This document shows, piece by piece, positions 18,601-27,385 of a stretch of DNA of 64,000 nucleotides. Made by a program: the position numbers and the translations under genes. Each line of letters begins with the position of its first letter. Position 1 is the first letter of the stretch. The DNA comes from Phycisphaerales bacterium (lineage in GTDB: Bacteria; Planctomycetota; Phycisphaerae; Phycisphaerales; UBA1924). The notes under the pieces were generated by a model. That model searched no databases. It was not told the DNA's origin and saw nothing but the letters and a program-made list of their open reading frames with translations. The stretch spans positions 1 through 64,000 of the forward strand of contig JADLCM010000057.1 of the NCBI GenBank assembly GCA_020847175.1, in the 5' to 3' direction.

Positions 18601-21600
18601 GGGATGTCCGAGGCGGCGTCAAAGTCCGTCTCGTCAGCGTGGTCGTCAATGATCGCCGGGGACGTGAGAGCCATCTCGTACTGGCCCGTGGTGCCGCCGC
18701 CCGCGGAGAGCACGAAGGTGAAGGTTTCGCCCTTGTCGGCCGTGAAGCTGACGTTGAGCACGCCGGTCTGGTCAGAAGCGGCCTGGGCGACCTGGGCCCC
18801 GGCGCCGTTGAAGATGTCAACGGTGGGCAGCACGCCGCTGTCGTCGGTTGAGCGGTTGATGGAGAGGTTGATGGTGCCCGAGGCGAGCGCGGTGTAGCGG
18901 AAGAGATCGACGTCATTGGGGCGGTTGATGGTGCCGTCGTAGAGATAGTCGTCGTTGGGGTCTTCGGGGGTGCCTGCGTCGTCGGTGAAGTAGCCGAACA
19001 CGCCCACGCCGTCATCGCCCACCTGGATCGGCGTGCCCTCGTTGGCCTGCACGTCGTGGTGGTCGTCCATCGGGTTGGCGCCGTTGTCGGTCTGGTCGGT
19101 GCTGGGCGCATTGATGGTGACGAAGTACGACCCGAAGGCGGTGCGCCAGTCGATCTCGTCGGTGGTCTTGAGGGTGCGGTCGGCGAGTTCCGGCGCTGAG
19201 CCGTCGCGGTAGCGCTGGGCGCTCTCGACGACGATGCGGTAGGTCTCGCCCTGCACCACGTTGAAGACCACGCGCGGGTCGCTCTTGGAGTAGGTCACGC
19301 CCTGGCCGTAGTCGAACTGCGCTTCGCGCCCGGGGAACTGGGCCTGCACATCGCCCAAGACCCACTCGGCATTATCGTTGAAGCCGATTTGCTCAAGGTC
19401 GTTGTTGTAGATGCGGAGGAACGCGTCGAGCGGGCTGGAATACCGGGATGCGCCGGTTTCGAGCTGCGTCTTGGCGGCGCCGTCCTCCTCCTCGAGGAAC
19501 GTATCGGTGAGATTCTGGGTGCGCACGGCGACTTCGACCGAGCCGGTCCGCGGCGCGGTGAACAGGAAGACATCGGAGTCGTCGATCGTGTGGATCGTCG
19601 AGAGATCGTGGAACTCGACGGTCTGATGCCCGCTGGGCGTGGGGCGGAAGACCCGGGCCACGTTGCTGCCGATGCCGGTGATGCCCACTTCATCGAAGTT
19701 CTCGGCATCGCCGAAGGCGTCGAGGGTGCGGGCGCGCCAGGGGTCGGCGCCGACGCTCGGGCCGACGAAGAGCGTCTGGTCGCTGTCGTTCTCCTCCAGC
19801 ACGGTGTTGTTCGTGTCCGTGATGGCGCCGTCGCCGTCGCGGATGTCGTCAAAGTTGTCGTCATCCTCCGGGATGCCTTCGAGCTGGAGCGACAGGCTGT
19901 ACCGCCCCGTGTTGGTGCTCGTCGTCACCTCGATGAAGTACACCCGGCCGGCCCACAGGGGCGGCCCGATGAAGTTCGTGCCCAGCGTCAGTGCGCGGTT
20001 GACCGACCCGGCGGGGTCGGGGAAGGGCGGGGCCTTGGTGTCGTTGGTGTAGATCAGCACGTCGCCGGCGTCGGTCTGCTCGAAGATGTTGATCACGGTG
20101 TTCGCGAAGGAGCCGAAGCCCGGGGCCACCGTGAGCAGCGCGCGGGCGCTGGGGCGGTCGCCCCGGTCCCAGAACTGCGCGCTGTTGTCCACCGTCGGGT
20201 TCTGGTCGTCGAAGGCCGTCAGCGCGAAGACGGTGCCGTCCGTGCCGGTGCCGAGCGCTTCGTAGCGCGGCGTGAAGAAGACCGGGTCGATATCCACGGA
20301 CGCGACATGACCGAAGGGGTTGCCCGCGGTGTCTTCGTCGAACTCGCCGCCGATGTACAGGATCTGGCGCGGCGTTTCGACATCGTCGATCGCCTCAGCC
20401 TGCTGTTCCTGCTCTTCGACGAAGGCCGAAAGGGCGCGGACGGGCGCGTTGAAGCCGATGGGGGTGCCCATCTGGTCCACGACCACCGGGCCCAAGGCCG
20501 TGCCGTCCCACTGGGCGATGTTGCCTTCGTCGGGCAGGTCGCCGCCGATGATGAGCAGGGGCGTCTCGCCGTCGAAAGGCGAGTCGGAGCCGGTGATCTC
20601 CGGAGGGGTCCACACGGTGAGCGCGAAGACTTCGCCGCTCACCCCGCCCCCGAGCTGGTCGCCGAGAAGCTGCGGCATGTATCCAGGGGCTTCGGGGTCC
20701 TGCGTGTCGTCGATCCGTCCATAGGAGAAGACGTTGCTCACCGCTTCACCCGCGAAGGTGGTGAAGGCTCCGCCGGCGACGAGCACCGGCTGGAACTCCT
20801 CGTCGTCGGTGTCCGCCTGATCCCACACGGTGAGCGCGTTCACCGGTCCATCGAGGCCGGCGGATTCATCGCTCAGGTAGTCGGTGCCGTCGGCGCCGCG
20901 CAGGAGGGAGCCGAACCCGTCATTCGGGTCGAGTTGGCCGTTCCAGGTGAACAGGAAGTCATCGACCGAGGAGGTGAAGTCTCCGCCGATGACCAGGGTG
21001 TTGCCCCAGTCCGGCGGGTCGGCGACTTCGTCGAGTCCGGCATCGGGGTCGGCCTCACGCCCCGCGCCCGGGTCTGCGTAGTCGTGCACCACCAGTGCCC
21101 GAACGCTGCCGTTGAGGCCGGCGATTGCGCCGACGTCAGTCCAGGCGAAGTTTTCGGTGTCGAAGAAGCCGAGGCTGGTGAGCGCCGTGCCGCCGATGTC
21201 GGTGAAATCGCCGCCGACGACGAAGCCGACGCCGGGGTCTTCGAGCGCGGGAAGGTCGCCGTTGCCGTCCGGGTCAAAGGTGCCCGGATCAAACGGCATG
21301 ATCGCCCGCACCACGCCGTCGGCCGAGCCGAGGCCCGTGACCCAGTCGTACTTGCCCGCGAGCGGGTTGTAGGCCCAGAGCGCGAGGTTGTTGACTTGGG
21401 CCGCCAGTTCGTCCAAAGCGTCGTAGACGTTGAGCGTGAAGTCGCCGCCGATCGCGAGCACGGGTTGCGGGCCGAAGCCGAGGTCGATCGTGACCTCCTG
21501 CATCGCGAGAATGACCGGGGTGGTGGTGTCTACGGTGTTGACGTTGTCCACGAAGCCGGCACGCAGGTCGGCGTCGTCTTCAACGCCCTGCGTGCCCACG

Positions 21601-23333
21601 AACCAATAGCGGGCGGCGTCCCAGAGGGTCAGCCCGCGCGATGTCACGGGCACGCGGTCAAAGAGGCTGGCGCCGCCGAACGATCCGCCGACGTACAGCG
21701 AAGTGCCCACGTCGTCGTTGTTGCCGCCGTAGGTGCCCAGCATGTCCACGGGGGGCACGAACTGGAAGACATCGGTGTCTCCCGCTCGGTGGAGGCGCCC
21801 GCTGAAACTCGCCGAGACCACGCTGGCGTGGTCGAGAATGGGCAGGGGCGTGGCATGGGCGTTGGCCGGAGAGCGATCCGGCTCGGTCATGGGGTTGCCG
21901 TCGCCGGTCGAGCTGTCGAGCACCGTCGCCGGCCCGAAGACGAGCGGCGTCGCGTTCTTGTCGCGCGTGTCGGAGTGATCATCGACGCGGTTGGTCGGGT
22001 TGGGCGTAAAGGGGCTTGGCGACGTGTTGAAGGTGTGGTTCGCCTCGATGAAGAGGTTGTACGGCCCCGACGCGGCGTCATCGAACCCGCCGATCGCGAT
22101 GAAGTACTCCTCGCCCCCGGTCAGCGTCGTCTGCACCTCGGAGTCGGTGCCGCCGAACACGTCGTCGGAGAAGCCGATGTTGAGGCCGAGTGAACTCGCG
22201 ACGTACACCTGGAGGTCGTGGGGAATCGCCGCCCGCGCGGTCACGAACGCGAGCCCGGTGCCCTGGGCGGTGAAACGGAAGAGCTGGAAGCCGTTGGGGC
22301 CGGCGAGGCGCCCGCCCCCGGAGCCCAGCCGGGTGACGGGATCGAGGTCGATGCCGGTGGAGAGCGTCTGGAAGATGAGCTGGTAGTCGCCCGAACTCGG
22401 GCGTGTGGCCGGGTCGCGGAAGTCGTCGCTGCGCACCCGGATGAAGAAGGTCCTGGTCTTGGCTCCCTTGAAATAGGCCCACGCGTCGGTCACGTACCCG
22501 GCCTGCGAGTCGCCGACGATGAAGTTGCCGTTCTCGTCATAGATGTCGATGCGCGAGTCAAGATCGGCTGCGCCGTTGCTGGCCTGCACCACACCCGCGA
22601 AGAGGCTGTCAAAGGCATCGTCATCGGGCGTCGTGAACTGGTAGATCTCCTCGTCCTGCGCAAACTCGTTGCCCGGGTTGTTCGGGTCGTCCGCGCCGAG
22701 CGTTCCGAGCACGGGGTCGGGATCCATGGCGGAGGGGTCCGCGCCGTCGGGGATGAGCTGGCCCGAGTCGTGGATGTCCAACTGGGTGGTGATGCCGTCG
22801 AGTCGAAGGACGTACGCGCCCGTCGCCGTCGAACCGCTGACCGCGTCGCTGAGCACTTCGACGAAATACGTCGCGCCCGCCGTCGCCTTGAAGCCGATCC
22901 AGGCGTCCGTGGGTGTGCCCGTGCTGAGCACGCCGTTGCCCGACGCACTCTTGAGAATCGTTCCGGCTTCGTCATACAGCCGCACGCGGCTGTTGAGGCT
23001 GCTGCCCACGTTGCGGGTGTCGGCAAGAATCCGCACGAAGTCAGTCGCCGGGGCGGTGAACTTGAAGAGGTCGTTCGAGCCCTCGACCTCGATGATTCCC
23101 GTGTCAAACCCGAGGCCGGACATGCCGTCAAGGGTGATCTCCGTCGCGGTGGGCAGATCGCTCAGGCTGGGGTGATCGCCCGAGAGCAGGACGCGGGGCT
23201 CGAGAAGTTCGAGGCCGCCGGACTCGTTGACGCGGGCCTGCCGCCCCGCCGCCCCACGCATCGTCGCACTGTGACGCACCGAGCGATTGGACCGAACTCG
23301 CGACCAAACCGCCCGAAGATCAAAAACGCTCAT
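15657..23333 (-). CDS. Giant secreted repeat protein with LEPR motif and PPC domains
   Basis: A 2558-residue extracellular protein. An unusual basic N terminus leads to LEPRVLLSG (about residues 44-52), a motif found near the start of many planctomycete exported proteins. Roughly ten pre-peptidase C-terminal (PPC)-type beta domains follow, recognisable by D(L/V/A)F(K/R/Q)FTAP strands. In the middle (about 550-1080) is a propeller-like block with recurring xxIGGDF repeats. The last ~456 residues (2103-2558) are tandem beta modules with HFD/HYD motifs that recur in the cyclophilin fusion at 48602-50923. No protease or glycosidase motif was found. Its likely role is structural or adhesive at the cell surface. 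AGGAG sits six bases before the ATG at 23333; the ATG at 23336 is the alternative. Confidence 0.85.
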   Translation of the reverse strand: MSVFDLRAVWSRVRSNRSVRHSATMRGAAGRQARVNESGGLELLEPRVLLSGDHPSLSDLPTATEITLDGMSGLGFDTGIIEVEGSNDLFKFTAPATDFVRILADTRNVGSSLNSRVRLYDEAGTILKSASGNGVLSTGTPTDAWIGFKATAGATYFVEVLSDAVSGSTATGAYVLRLDGITTQLDIHDSGQLIPDGADPSAMDPDPVLGTLGADDPNNPGNEFAQDEEIYQFTTPDDDAFDSLFAGVVQASNGAADLDSRIDIYDENGNFIVGDSQAGYVTDAWAYFKGAKTRTFFIRVRSDDFRDPATRPSSGDYQLIFQTLSTGIDLDPVTRLGSGGGRLAGPNGFQLFRFTAQGTGLAFVTARAAIPHDLQVYVASSLGLNIGFSDDVFGGTDSEVQTTLTGGEEYFIAIGGFDDAASGPYNLFIEANHTFNTSPSPFTPNPTNRVDDHSDTRDKNATPLVFGPATVLDSSTGDGNPMTEPDRSPANAHATPLPILDHASVVSASFSGRLHRAGDTDVFQFVPPVDMLGTYGGNNDDVGTSLYVGGSFGGASLFDRVPVTSRGLTLWDAARYWFVGTQGVEDDADLRAGFVDNVNTVDTTTPVILAMQEVTIDLGFGPQPVLAIGGDFTLNVYDALDELAAQVNNLALWAYNPLAGKYDWVTGLGSADGVVRAIMPFDPGTFDPDGNGDLPALEDPGVGFVVGGDFTDIGGTALTSLGFFDTENFAWTDVGAIAGLNGSVRALVVHDYADPGAGREADPDAGLDEVADPPDWGNTLVIGGDFTSSVDDFLFTWNGQLDPNDGFGSLLRGADGTDYLSDESAGLDGPVNALTVWDQADTDDEEFQPVLVAGGAFTTFAGEAVSNVFSYGRIDDTQDPEAPGYMPQLLGDQLGGGVSGEVFALTVWTPPEITGSDSPFDGETPLLIIGGDLPDEGNIAQWDGTALGPVVVDQMGTPIGFNAPVRALSAFVEEQEQQAEAIDDVETPRQILYIGGEFDEDTAGNPFGHVASVDIDPVFFTPRYEALGTGTDGTVFALTAFDDQNPTVDNSAQFWDRGDRPSARALLTVAPGFGSFANTVINIFEQTDAGDVLIYTNDTKAPPFPDPAGSVNRALTLGTNFIGPPLWAGRVYFIEVTTSTNTGRYSLSLQLEGIPEDDDNFDDIRDGDGAITDTNNTVLEENDSDQTLFVGPSVGADPWRARTLDAFGDAENFDEVGITGIGSNVARVFRPTPSGHQTVEFHDLSTIHTIDDSDVFLFTAPRTGSVEVAVRTQNLTDTFLEEEDGAAKTQLETGASRYSSPLDAFLRIYNNDLEQIGFNDNAEWVLGDVQAQFPGREAQFDYGQGVTYSKSDPRVVFNVVQGETYRIVVESAQRYRDGSAPELADRTLKTTDEIDWRTAFGSYFVTINAPSTDQTDNGANPMDDHHDVQANEGTPIQVGDDGVGVFGYFTDDAGTPEDPNDDYLYDGTINRPNDVDLFRYTALASGTINLSINRSTDDSGVLPTVDIFNGAGAQVAQAASDQTGVLNVSFTADKGETFTFVLSAGGGTTGQYEMALTSPAIIDDHADETDFDAASDIPVRDFLGSGTIAGTLENAGDTDAFRFQALDFQEIQIDLVGSGAFNGQITVYEITEDGLGNPLRARIAANDNIDANNTNSRVTVPVRADRVSGLTMNEYLYYYVVVSGSSPATDAGDYTLNFTFPPTDDHADQAEYDDVSTRDLLTEIRTDQVTGLGDEAGQIEITTDSDAFYFDVPASGRVDVDVALAADSTLDAVVTIIDQDGVTVATGAPGNFNFTAVRSARYYVIVAPNGAAAEADQVGGFTVNIAVPPIDDFANVGEFDLADEIFLEAATGDGFLGSGVAGTGNPLLSPDRDTDLFTFRTIFEGTTTITLTNVDSPAFQGVITVFDSTFAQIGQVTAAADGDDVTINLSSSPANTRFYFLISEADGLLTADAEYSLTVNGASDTGGGGGGGDDDDDIDFNTATTITLNSRGDGAANDEIEIANDRDLFKFTAPASGLFFAQVVLPTGSVLNASLTVLNAPNEGAVVTSDSNGIPGATANVSFQGTQGVTYFLLVDGIGASIGSYTVRIDAVGADVSSQIPEVDALGFNHRIFFPEGFANNRIREYVSIANPNTFDVRYSIILRYEGGVRDAIVQNNILLPAGARGGATLSAGNGTVAPGVRKREAYAIEIVSDGPVGATLSHYDFDASTGESFTDVLSSEWTFARVERNPGQSRDFILFFNPHNFSVTVTLTAYNAQGQAVTLTRNVGALRRGGFDINAASTLPTGIFGVTLTAAATSPANNAAFEGIVASISHFDEDDSHGFGSLGSSTGGSTAGAIPEIASVDGRIPEIVLFNPDETPATVDLVGNYISVNLPNFSRRVSVPARGTLILDAAALGVTPNQPVGFTFTSDRDVTVNVMEVTNGDADGYTAPTDVGTQWFFGDAFIGKKRAGTNYFETLSFYNPAGSAISVTVRLLYTNNTFDTLTINVGANDFSRINLHESSTFLNNPSSTNAFSIITSAASPFAVALTHFDIGLGGGWGNRGANIGLVNSLAGII

Positions 23334-23687
23334 CATCGGCTCCTGGGTGCGTGACTGCCGGCCCCTGGGTTCATTGGCCCGTAGACGTGGCAACACCAGT
23401 CTAGCGGGTCTGGTTCTTCCTGCTTGCGTCCCGTTTGGGGCGGGTGCCCTGGCAAGCGCCTGCCGGCGCCGGGCCTCGTCCTCCGCCGCGGGACCTTTTC
23501 TTTCGCGAGTAGCCTACCACACTTTGCGGCTGCCGTAAAGCACGACTTCTCCACAGCGGGCGCTCGCGAGCCGGTGCTTCCCCGGGGTTAGCCCGGGGCG
23601 GCTTCCCTTTCTGCTACGCATAATTGGTGGCGCGGTTCCCGCCGTGCCGGGCACCACATTGCCCGGTGAGAGGCCCGGAAGCGGCGC
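23334..23687. other. Intergenic region upstream of the giant surface protein
   Basis: No convincing gene is seen. Immediately before the start is the AGGAG of the giant protein gene. At 23580-23598, CCCCGGG and CCCGGGG can pair around GTTAG, a short hairpin without a U-tract, about 90 bases beyond the racemase-like gene. The promoter of the giant gene should lie here but no clear -35/-10 pair is visible. Confidence 0.4.
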
Positions 23688-24419
23688 TTACTCGGGCCGC
23701 TTGGGCAAGGTCGCGACGGCGCGGCGAAGTGCGCAGTCGGCGAGCAACTCGCCGGTGTCATAGCGCGGCACGGGGCAGTTCTCGGGGGTCACGAGAAGCG
23801 GGACCTCCGATGACCCCAGGATCACGCCCTCACACCCCTGGTCTGCGAGCCGGTTGATCGCCGCGAGCAGCACCTGCACGCTCTCGGCACGGACCTGTCC
23901 GAAGATCAGTTCCTTCACGATGATCCGGTCGATCCGCTCTGATTCTTCACCCTCGGGCACCAGAACCCGGATTCCCTTGAGGCCCAGGTGCGTCTGGTAG
24001 GTCGCCCCGGAGGTCACCCAGCGCGTCCCGATCAGGCCGACCGACTTGCGTCCGTCGCGGGCCACCGCCTCGGCGACGACCTCGGGCAGGCTCAGCCACG
24101 GAATGGGGCTGTCATGTTCGGCCAGGTGAATCGCGTACTGCACCGCGTTGTCCGGGGTGAAGCAGAACTCCGCTCCGGCGCCGGCCAGGATCGTCGCGCT
24201 CCGGCGCAGCAGGTCGCCCACGCCGTGCCAGTCCCCGCCGTTGATCGCGCTGAGGTAGTTCGCGAGGGGCTCGTTGTGGAGGGAGATCCGCGGATGCTCC
24301 ACCGGGCCGAGCAGGCGGCCCGCGAGGCGCGAAATCTGGCGCACGCACAGCGCCGCGCCTTCCGGGCTCACTCCCACGATGCCGATGTGCTTTCCCAAGT
24401 CAACCTCCCGCCTCGCCAT
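23688..24419 (-). CDS. Aspartate/glutamate racemase-family protein lacking the catalytic cysteines
   Basis: The 243-residue protein has the two-domain fold of cofactor-independent Asp/Glu racemases: GKHIGIVGVSPEG at the start, GLIGTRWVTSGATY in the middle and GCEGVILGSSEVPLL in the second half. Active members have a cysteine in a CxxT/CPDNT-like motif and another in LGCTEI. Here the first motif reads FTPDNAVQ (T88 in the cysteine's place) and the second LGSSEV (S203). Racemase activity by the known two-cysteine mechanism is therefore unlikely. The ATG at 24419 has only AGAGG abutting it. A TTG at 24398 with GGGAGG five bases upstream would start at the conserved core. It is transcribed divergently from hscB. 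Confidence 0.7.
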   Translation of the reverse strand: MARREVDLGKHIGIVGVSPEGAALCVRQISRLAGRLLGPVEHPRISLHNEPLANYLSAINGGDWHGVGDLLRRSATILAGAGAEFCFTPDNAVQYAIHLAEHDSPIPWLSLPEVVAEAVARDGRKSVGLIGTRWVTSGATYQTHLGLKGIRVLVPEGEESERIDRIIVKELIFGQVRAESVQVLLAAINRLADQGCEGVILGSSEVPLLVTPENCPVPRYDTGELLADCALRRAVATLPKRPE

Positions 24420-24520
24420 CCTCTCAGGCTTCGCGCCGCCCGTCAATCGCGATTGCCCGGGGCGCGTCCGGGGCCTCGGGGCACGCCCCGGAGCCGGCCG
24501 GCGGGTTCCTATCGTCCCGC

Positions 24521-25018
24521 GTGACCGATGCCTTCGACACACTTGGCCTGCCGCCTCAGTTCGCGCTCGCTCGCGCCGAGATCGACCGGGCCTATCGCAA
24601 GCGCGTCGCGGCAATGCACCCGGACCTGGCGATGGGCGCCGACCCCGAGGCCGGCGCGGCCCGGCTCAACGAGGCCCGCGAAGTCCTCCTCGATGCCGAG
24701 CGGCGCGCCGCGGCCCTGCTTGCCCGTCTCGGCGGGCCGGGGCCCGAGGATCGTGCGCTGCCCCTCGGGTTCCTGGGCCGGATCATGCAGCGACGAGAGA
24801 CGATCGAGGAGGCTCTGACCTCAGACCCCGGCGCGGCCCGCCAGGAACTTGACCGGGCGCTCGCGGACCGGGGCTCGTACATCGAACTCCTGACCCCGAT
24901 GTTTGAGAGGGCTCAGAAATCCCCCGATCCGGGGCTGCTGGCCGAAATCCGTCGTCAGCTCAACGCCTGGCGGTACATTGAACGCCTGATCGAACAGTTG
25001 TCGCCCGCAGCCATCTGA
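24521..25018 (+). CDS. hscB: Iron-sulfur cluster co-chaperone HscB
   Basis: A 165-residue protein with an N-terminal J domain (FDTLGLPPQFAL...YRKRVAAMHPDLA, the HPD motif near residue 33) and a C-terminal three-helix domain rich in glutamate and arginine, together the size and layout of HscB. HscB brings the scaffold IscU to the Hsp70 HscA and stimulates its ATPase. No iscS, iscU or hscA is adjacent; the ISC-type ferredoxin gene lies about 6 kb away. The start is GTG at 24521. The CNNM genes follow 46 bases downstream on the same strand. Confidence 0.8.
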   Translation: MTDAFDTLGLPPQFALARAEIDRAYRKRVAAMHPDLAMGADPEAGAARLNEAREVLLDAERRAAALLARLGGPGPEDRALPLGFLGRIMQRRETIEEALTSDPGAARQELDRALADRGSYIELLTPMFERAQKSPDPGLLAEIRRQLNAWRYIERLIEQLSPAAI

Positions 25019-25064
25019 CTGGGCCGTCCCTTCCCGATCACGTGCATCGCGACACCGACCCGTC

Positions 25065-26372
25065 ATGCCCCCCGAAGCCTTTCCACTCATCATCGCCATG
25101 CTGTGTCTGATGCTGGCGAGCGCGGTGTGCTCGGGCACCGAGACCGCACTCTTCCGGCTCTCCGGGGCGGACCGGGCCCTCATCGCGCGTTCGCACCCGG
25201 CCTCGGGCCGCGCCTTGGAGCGTCTGCTGGGTGACCCGCGCGGTCTGCTGGTCACGATCCTGCTTCTCAACAACACGGTCAATGTCGCGTTCTTTCTCCT
25301 GTCCTCGCTGCTGGCCGTGCGCATGGAGGGGGCGACGGCAACCGCGATCGCCGGCACGGCGTCGTTCTTCGCATTGACGCTGGTGGGAGAAGTCTTGCCC
25401 AAGCTTGTGGTCGGACCCGCGCGGGTGCCGGTCGCGACGGTGGTCGCCCCGCCCCTGCTGGCACTCTTCCAGGTTCTGAACCCGGTGCGACGTGTGCTTG
25501 ACGGCTTCATCGTCGCGCCGCTGGCCGAGCTTGTCCGCCCGGCGCACCGCGGGCACGGGCCGAGCGTTACGTCCGATGAACTCACGGCGCTGATCGAGGT
25601 CGCGAGCGCGCGGGGCTCGGTCGGCGAGCACGAGGAGGAAATCCTGGGAGCGGTGGTCGAACTCCACGAGCGGCGCGTGCGCGAAGCCATGACGCACCGT
25701 ACCGACATCCACTGGCTCGATGAAGCAACCACGGGAGAGGTGGAGATACTCGAAACAGTGCGGCGGACCGGCGTTCACACCTACCTCGTCTGCCGCGGTT
25801 CACTCGACGCGGGGGTGGTCGGCGTGCTCGACGCCCTGACGTATATGCGGGAGCGCGAGCGCCTGCGGGCCCTGGGCAAGCGCCACGACCCGCCCATCTC
25901 CGTCGCCATCTCCAAGCCCCACTTTGTGCCCGAGAACACCCGCCTCGACCGGCTGCTCCAGGTCTTCCGCGACCGCGGGTCGCGCTTCGCGATCTGTGTT
26001 GACGAGCGCGGCGTGATCCAGGGCGTGGTCACGCTCGGCGATGTCGTCCGCTTCATGACATCCTCGGGCTCAGCCCCGGGTGAGCGGCCGCGCGAGGTGG
26101 TCTCGCAGGTCGGGCCGGGAAGCTGGCGCGTTCCGGGCGGGTTGCCGGTGCGAGACTGGGCCGACTTCTTCGGGCACGATGACGGCGAACCCGATATCGA
26201 TCAGCGCGTGACCACGATCGCCGGGCTGGTGGTGGCGCGCCTCGGGCGCCTGCCCCGCGTGGGCGACTGCGTGCGCGTGGGGAACCTCGACCTGCACGTG
26301 GGGGCCATGGACGGACGGCGCATCGAGCACGTGCTCGTCTCGCTCGCCCCCGAGGCGGAGGACGCCCCATGA
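25065..26372 (+). CDS. CNNM/CorC-family membrane protein with CBS pair and CorC_HlyC domain
   Basis: A 435-residue protein. The N-terminal CNNM (DUF21) domain (about residues 1-190) begins with a hydrophobic helix and an SGTETALFRLS motif. A pair of CBS domains follows (about 210-335), then a C-terminal CorC_HlyC transporter-associated domain (about 350-430). Relatives transport or regulate magnesium or sodium/magnesium exchange; some are annotated as haemolysin-like. It overlaps the next, related gene by ATGA (26369-26372), which suggests the two products form a hetero-oligomer. Confidence 0.8.
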   Translation: MPPEAFPLIIAMLCLMLASAVCSGTETALFRLSGADRALIARSHPASGRALERLLGDPRGLLVTILLLNNTVNVAFFLLSSLLAVRMEGATATAIAGTASFFALTLVGEVLPKLVVGPARVPVATVVAPPLLALFQVLNPVRRVLDGFIVAPLAELVRPAHRGHGPSVTSDELTALIEVASARGSVGEHEEEILGAVVELHERRVREAMTHRTDIHWLDEATTGEVEILETVRRTGVHTYLVCRGSLDAGVVGVLDALTYMRERERLRALGKRHDPPISVAISKPHFVPENTRLDRLLQVFRDRGSRFAICVDERGVIQGVVTLGDVVRFMTSSGSAPGERPREVVSQVGPGSWRVPGGLPVRDWADFFGHDDGEPDIDQRVTTIAGLVVARLGRLPRVGDCVRVGNLDLHVGAMDGRRIEHVLVSLAPEAEDAP

Positions 26373-27358
26373 CCGCGATGGAGCAGGTGTTCTGGGGTGC
26401 GGTGCTCGCGGCGGGGCTCTGCGGCAGCGCATTCTGCTCCGGGGTGGAGACCGGCTTCTACACCATGAACCGGGTGCGCCTGACCGTGCTCGCGGCGCGC
26501 GTGGGCCGGGGCGGACGCTCGGCGCGGCGGCTTCGCTGGCTGACCCAGCACCCTGAGCAGGTCATTGCCACCACCCTCATCGGCAACAACCTCTCGAACA
26601 ACCTCACGGTGCTGGGGCTCACGGTCTTTCTCGAAGCGCGGGGCATGTCCGACGCCGCGATGATCCTTCTTAACGTCTTCGTGGTCACGCCCCTGCTGCT
26701 CATTTTCTGCGAGTCGCTGCCGAAGGAGACATTCCGACGGGCGGCGGACCGCGTGATGCACAAGGTGGTGCTGCCGCTCGAAGTGGCGCGTCTCCTGCTC
26801 ACGGTCTGCGGATTGCTGCCGCTGCTGCTGGCCCTCACGCGCGGGGTCAGCCGGCTCGTCCGCGTGGCGCCCGAGAAGGCCATGGGCCACCGCGAAGAGT
26901 TTGAGCACCTGCTGCGCGAAGGGGCGAGCCAGGGACAGCTCAGCGCTTCGCAGCAGGAACTGCTCGACCGGGCGCTGATGGTCGAATCCGCGACCGTCGC
27001 GCAGCACATGGTGCCGTGGCGCGACGTGACGACCATCCGGCACGACTGGGACCGGGCACGCCTCATGCGCTTGTTGATCCGCGCGCCATTCAAGGCGCTG
27101 CCCGTGGTCGATCTGCGCGGACGCACCGTCGGCGTCGTCAGTCACATGGACGCATACCTGAACGCCGGGGCCGATGCCCGTGCCCTCACACGCCCGGTCG
27201 TCACTCTGGCGCCCTCGGAGAGCGTCGCGGCCGCGCTGCTTCGCCTGCGCGCCAAGGGGGGGCAGATCGCGGTGGTCGAGGTGGAAGGGAGGCCGGTCGG
27301 GGTCGTCAGCCTCGGGCGCCTGCTGGAGCCGCTCGTCGGCGCGGTGCCCGCCGCGTGA
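26369..27358 (+). CDS. CNNM/CorC-family membrane protein, short form
   Basis: A 329-residue paralogue of the preceding product. The CNNM (DUF21) membrane domain has FCSGVETGFYTMNR and an IGNNLSNNLTVLGL helix, and ends with a CBS pair (about residues 200-325). It lacks the CorC_HlyC domain of its partner, so the tandem probably arose by duplication followed by loss, or the long form provides that domain for both. Its start lies within the stop of the first gene (ATGA). It converges with the BatA-like gene, whose stop lies 27 bases away. Confidence 0.8.
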   Translation: MTAMEQVFWGAVLAAGLCGSAFCSGVETGFYTMNRVRLTVLAARVGRGGRSARRLRWLTQHPEQVIATTLIGNNLSNNLTVLGLTVFLEARGMSDAAMILLNVFVVTPLLLIFCESLPKETFRRAADRVMHKVVLPLEVARLLLTVCGLLPLLLALTRGVSRLVRVAPEKAMGHREEFEHLLREGASQGQLSASQQELLDRALMVESATVAQHMVPWRDVTTIRHDWDRARLMRLLIRAPFKALPVVDLRGRTVGVVSHMDAYLNAGADARALTRPVVTLAPSESVAAALLRLRAKGGQIAVVEVEGRPVGVVSLGRLLEPLVGAVPAA

Positions 27359-27385
27359 AGCGACCCGTCGCGCGCCGGGCGCTGC

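Noticed and set aside
19389..22193. A 934-codon open frame on the plus strand inside the giant protein gene
   Set aside because: It is antisense to a well-supported gene with PPC motifs. Its translation is rich in Arg, Val, Gly and His with no domain, as expected for the shadow of high-GC coding sequence.
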